The notes under the pieces: generated by a model
Databases searched by the model: none
What the model was told of the DNA's origin: nothing
What the model saw: only the letters and a program-made list of their open reading frames with translations
Part shown: positions 61,540 to 64,000 of the stretch, one piece after another
How the letters are laid out: every line of letters begins with the position of its first letter
Numbering within the stretch: position 1 is the stretch's first letter
From: Helicoverpa zea
Taxonomy: Eukaryota; Arthropoda; Insecta; Lepidoptera; Noctuidae
NCBI RefSeq assembly: GCF_022581195.2
Contig: NC_061480.1
Location: 6,596,892 to 6,660,891 of the forward strand
DNA length: 64,000 nt
Direction of reading: 5' to 3'
Translations under genes and position numbers: made by a program

Positions 61540-61990
61540 CACACCCAAAAAAATCTATTTTGGCGGGACGTCCGCCATTAATATTTTGGTATCTTGCCCA
61601 TGTGTGAAACGCACACATGGACACCATCAATGACCAATCGAAAATAAACTCTATTTCTGTAAACGTAGGGCTAAAATTGCTATATAATGACGTCAAACTT
61701 ATAGAATTTGGTATTCGAAATTCAAAACGGTCCACACACGCGCCGCGTGATCGATTTTTCGAAATGGCGGCGGAACTTCGAGGAACAGCCTCCCCCCGCG
61801 GCCCCCGCCCCGCACTTCTATTACCCCGCCAATGCCTTTTTACGGCATTTTTATTTTTTTCGTTTTTTTATTCCCTCCTTGGATCTCAGGCTCCGTTTTA
61901 CAGCCTGACCCAACTTTTTTATATTTTTTTTTATTTTATAGCCTATAGCTATTCCGCTCCGACGATGACATTTTATATTATGGTAATATG
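61540..61990 (+). other. GC-rich patch with two perfect hairpins and an ATGGCGGCGG
   Basis: Hairpins: TGGCGG-GACGT-CCGCCA (61561-61577) and CCATGTGTG-AAACG-CACACATGG (61598-61620). An ATG at 61764 opens AAELRGTASPRGPRPALLLP, then turns into T-rich hydrophobic text, so a gene start is possible but not convincing. It may be a mobile element with undetected ends. Confidence 0.3.
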
Positions 61991-63044
61991 AGCGGAGCGT
62001 TCTGAATGTCGATTTACACAAGACCTACTTACTGAAAAGCAATTTAGCTCGAGGTATACAACCTACTTTTTTCAGTACACAGATATCAAATTCCGTAGCA
62101 AGCCTAAAAAGCTGCCAAATTACCACTTTAAGTAAGTAAAAACTTACACGTAAATCCATTAAGTCAAAAATCTGCAAAACCTATTTTAAACCCTTTTAAA
62201 CAAACACGAACTCAGCCTTAGAAAGCAAATAGTTTGCAAAGAAACTTTCAAATCGTTTCCCCAGCCAACCATAGATAAAAGAACAGCTAAGCCCAAAGGT
62301 TAGGTCTAAACGGGCAATCGAAAGGTCGCGGATACAAATCGTGGAACGAGGCAACCGAGCTGTGATTGCAAGGGATTGTTACGGTAGAGTAAATTAATGC
62401 TTAGTTCCAGCGATTTGAAACTGATAAAGAACTGTAAGTATTTAACTCAACTTTGTGCGAAAAGTTTTTATGCAAAGTTTTGTTGACACTTCTGGCTGGA
62501 TGACATTATCTTTGTCAAAAAAAAACTATAGCATTTTGACTATGGGTGTAGCTCTAAAGAGTTCGTAAGTGCAGTTTTAATTTTTTTTTTTTGAAAACAA
62601 AAAATAAGATTTTAATCAACACAAAAATTATATCACATTCATATAAAATTGCGAGATTCGAATGAAAATGTCGCAGCTACATCCAAAACGCCATATGTAC
62701 ACAGATATACGAAAGTCGCTCTAGACATTTTAATATCCTATTTCTTGCCAGCGGATTTTGAGACAGGGAGGCAATGGGGGAGGTGGTTGTAAAAAATTTT
62801 ATATCTCCGCGACTGCGTAGATCAAGAAAAAAAATCGAATCGATAGCCCGTAGCATGACGTACAGTTTTTTTTTTATAGACTGCCAACCATACCTATGTA
62901 GTATAAAAATATGAAGTTTGTTTGAACGTGGAAATCTTTAGAACAAACGGTCGAAACTGAAAAGAGTTGTTCATAATTGCAGTTCTTGAGGACAGTTTTT
63001 GGCGAGAAAACGCGGGATAGAGTCTCACTTTTTCAAAAGTCAAA
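61991..63044. other. Unassigned AT-rich sequence
   Basis: No supported features. Confidence 0.35.
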
Positions 63045-63185
63045 GTCAAATGTTTTTTATTTCAAATAGCCTTTGCAGGCTTTTATGAAACGTCACACTA
63101 GTTGCACAGTTTCAAAAAGTTTGTCTCATGGAGAAGAGCCGGCAGGAAACTCTACGGTCACTTTTAAAAAGTACCCTATCCCATT
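63045..63185 (-). repeat. LINE/SINE 3'-end fragment
   Basis: AAAGTCAAAGTCAAATG, TTATTTCAAATAGCCTTTG and CATGGAGAAGAGCCGGCAGG; related to 13838-13965. Confidence 0.5.
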
Positions 63186-63639
63186 ACCAAATCAGTAGAA
63201 TCCCACCTAGCTTACAAGACTTACCAAATTTCATATTAAACAGCTCAGCAGTTTACCGCGAAAGTGTGTACCAAAACAAAAAGTCCCATTCGCATTAATA
63301 ACATCGAAGGAAAAGTCTGGATCTGCTATTAAACTAACTAGGGCCTTAAGTCCGCCATTGTACAAAATGTGCATCAATAAATTAAACTGAGAAAAATTGG
63401 ACTATGATCAGGAGCCTCCGCGGGATAGCCCTAGTTTTGTACTACAAGCAAATATGTTCGAATCGAAGTTGTTAAGTCAACGGTATCTGAAAGTATTTGC
63501 GTCAGCAGCCATCGTTTAAGCCGACAGGTTTCACATAATCAAGCAACGTTTCACGTGTTTGAAGATCTGAATTGCTGACGAAATTGGCCACTCCCAATAA
63601 GAGAAACTTACATATTTTTAGTTACTTGAAGACTAGCTG
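63186..63639. other. Unassigned sequence
   Basis: A Helitron-like 3' end (GACTAGCTGTTCCGGGGAA) appears at about 63633-63655. Confidence 0.3.
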
Positions 63640-63679
63640 TTCCGGGGAATAGTTCTGCGGAACAGTTACTGGCTATTCC

Positions 63680-63825
63680 GCCGGAGCTGCGGGATTGTTC
63701 GCGCTAGCTACCGCGGGTCAGGTACATAAAGGGCTCTAGAAGGAACATGGTGGGTTTTGGTCAGTAAGAGTCTAAAGCTGCACCCACAGGGGGAGAGGTC
63801 ATTTGATGAATTCTTACCAACGAAT
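63680..63825 (+). repeat. Unclassified SINE-like repeat, copy 8
   Basis: AGCTGCGGGATTGTTCGCG, CTACCGCGGGTCAGGTACATA, GGTCAGTAAGAGTCTA and GCACCCACAGGGGGAG, ending TTTGATGAATTC. Confidence 0.6.
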
Positions 63826-63957
63826 TTATATAGGTAGTAAAGTTGTTCCATCGGCATCCCAAGGGAATTACATTCTGTAAAAAGTAAAGCAAAGAAGCCT
63901 GTCTTTTTTCAGGCTTTAAAAGTGTATAAAAATACCTACTATTTTAAACGCTTTATA

Positions 63958-64000
63958 GTTCGGCCATTCAGAGAATGCGTTTCTGACACGTCGCGATTGA
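63958..64000. mobile_element. GTTCGGCC element, cut by the window edge
   Basis: GTTCGGCCATTCAGAGAATG then CGTTTCTGACACGTCGCGAT, the same end as 15776 and 48466. Confidence 0.75.

Noticed and set aside
61617..61991. 124-residue frame starting upstream of ATGGCGGCGG
   Set aside because: The upstream part uses a non-ATG start and the downstream part is T-rich hydrophobic text typical of chance frames.

Overview
This window looks like intergenic or intronic DNA from a moth, most likely a noctuoid. It is AT-rich and crowded with repeat types characteristic of Lepidoptera: Bm1-type SINEs, a tRNA-headed SINE with a (TGA)n tail like the HaSE elements described from Helicoverpa armigera, RTE and CR1-type LINEs, and many non-autonomous Helitrons ending in TC...CTAG between A and T. 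I found no complete host protein gene, no rRNA or tRNA gene and no CRISPR array. The only long reading frames belong to transposable elements.

Layout. 0-8 kb: degraded Helitrons, SINE and LINE tails, a 119-bp tandem repeat (1,995-2,395) and a MITE (3,174-3,562). 8.3-10.1 kb: an intact Foldback/MULE-like element with 9-bp target duplications and 151-bp tandem units. 10-21 kb: nested SINEs, a TIR element (15,776-16,735), scattered repeats and one possible minus-strand exon (13,083-13,239). 21.7-24.6 kb: a 5'-truncated RTE retrotransposon with intact target duplications, then an internally deleted Helitron that keeps the end of its helicase gene. 25-33 kb: Bm1 SINE, split Helitrons, a LINE tail nested in another repeat, and two possible host exons. 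34-35.3 kb: a CR1-type LINE fragment. 37.9-39 kb: a CpG-rich, repeat-poor stretch with a possible first exon on the minus strand. 40-42 kb: small MITEs, a second CR1 fragment, RTE pieces and a short retroposed RNA-like element. 42.4-52.9 kb: a large palindromic complex of two 2.2-2.4 kb Helitrons in inverted orientation, plus hairpin MITEs and a 1.48-kb element inserted in one arm. 53-64 kb: a textbook full-length SINE (56,250-56,634), a second copy of the short RNA-like element, a hAT-like MITE, a twin inverted pair of 431-bp MITEs, and more Helitron and SINE pieces.

How the parts work together: the RTE LINE and the SINE share a GATGAT-type 3' end, which fits the SINE being copied by RTE machinery. 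The many short TC...CTAG elements share termini with the Helitron that carries helicase sequence, which fits one Helitron machinery moving them. Insertions nest inside each other at many places (SINE in SINE, RTE in SINE-like repeat, LINE in repeat, short RNA-like element in RTE fragment, DNA element in Helitron), so the order of several insertions can be read directly.
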